Shown here piece by piece: positions 63,846-64,000 of a stretch of 64,000 nt of DNA (within the stretch, counting starts at the first letter, position 1; the number at the start of each line of letters is the position of its first letter). Below the pieces are notes generated by a model. It saw only the letters and a program-made list of their open reading frames with translations, did no database searches and was not told the DNA's origin. The stretch lies in contig RPFO01000041.1 of assembly GCA_009746045.1 (NCBI GenBank), positions 7,596,613 to 7,660,612 on the forward strand, in the 5' to 3' direction. The translations under genes were made by a program, and so were the position numbers. This stretch comes from Mesostigma viride (lineage: Eukaryota; Streptophyta; Mesostigmatophyceae; Mesostigmatales; Mesostigmataceae).

Positions 63846-64000
63846 TGTAATACGAGTTGAATGAGAGTTTACCACCGAGGGAATCCATGGCTCTTGCAGG
63901 AAAGTTGCCTTTATTATAATGAGCAAACACAGACGTAAGTCACGTCAAGTCCGAGACTGCACGTAGCACAGACGACAGGGTCGTTATGCCAAGAGAGCGT
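63846..64000 (-). repeat. Copia-3 5' LTR, partial
   Basis: Matches the 3' LTR at 56,621-56,763 and runs off the window. On the minus strand it ends CGTATTACA, the inverse of the TGTAATACG at the start of the 3' LTR, a 9-bp terminal inverted repeat. Confidence 0.7.

Larger units (their letters stand above)
56621..64000 (-). mobile_element. Copia-3 LTR retrotransposon, right end beyond window
   Basis: Order on the minus strand: 5' LTR (63,846 to beyond 64,000), leader ORF (63,827-63,042), gag (62,919-61,814), integrase/protease-like/RT (61,672-58,844), RNase H (to 58,188), 3' LTR (57,688-56,621). Inserted in an exon of the CACTA transposase gene. Only two single-base frameshifts are needed for full coding capacity, so it is the youngest copia here. 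Confidence 0.85.

Overview
This window looks like nuclear DNA of a unicellular eukaryote, most likely a flagellated microalga. The reasons are genes with GT-AG introns, eukaryotic zinc-finger proteins (MYND, RING), a probable cilia/flagella gene fragment, and a dense load of eukaryotic transposons: Ty1/copia, L1-like LINEs, CACTA and TTAA-target DNA elements. No bacterial operons, rRNA, convincing tRNA or CRISPR array were seen. The species cannot be named from the sequence alone.

Layout. 1-2,220: end of a TTAA-type DNA element, then a decayed copia reverse transcriptase/RNase H (copia-1) and its 3' flank. 2,470-7,770: LINE fragments, a CCCA-rich array and unassigned DNA. 8,100-14,290: the only gene-rich island, with a MYND protein, a Cys-rich zinc protein, a broken F-box-like gene and a three-exon coiled-coil/RING gene. 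15,066-18,900: two octamer minisatellites around a polyglutamine gene. 19,394-22,888: two exons resembling CFAP299, a very GC-rich array and an unrecognised acidic-tailed protein. 24,500-35,306: a multi-level stack of nested LINEs and DNA transposons that can be unpicked by target-site duplications. 35,307-41,740: more LINEs, including a 5'-truncated copy with a clean 11-bp duplication, and a 3.2-kb non-autonomous CACTA element. 41,906-53,284: copia-2 (minus strand), split by an 8.0-kb element with 32-bp terminal inverted repeats and minisatellite-rich arms. 53,285-56,620: the 3' half of a CACTA transposase gene (DUF4218- and DUF4216-like), inserted in copia-2. 56,621-64,000: copia-3, inserted in that transposase gene, nearly complete, with its 5' LTR running off the right edge.

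Main biological points. (i) A family of about 2.0-kb retroelements carries only a LINE ORF1 and ends in the same short 3' hairpin plus A/T-rich tail as the RT-encoding LINEs. This resembles half-LINE (HAL1) parasitism. (ii) Two divergent copia lineages place a retropepsin-like domain between integrase and reverse transcriptase instead of before integrase, and all three copia RTs read HGDD where YVDD is expected. (iii) Copia-3 has an extra, unrecognised ORF between its 5' LTR and gag. (iv) The 8-kb element in copia-2 does not match a transposon class I know. Several frameshifts fall in homopolymers, so some of the 'pseudogenes' could be assembly errors.
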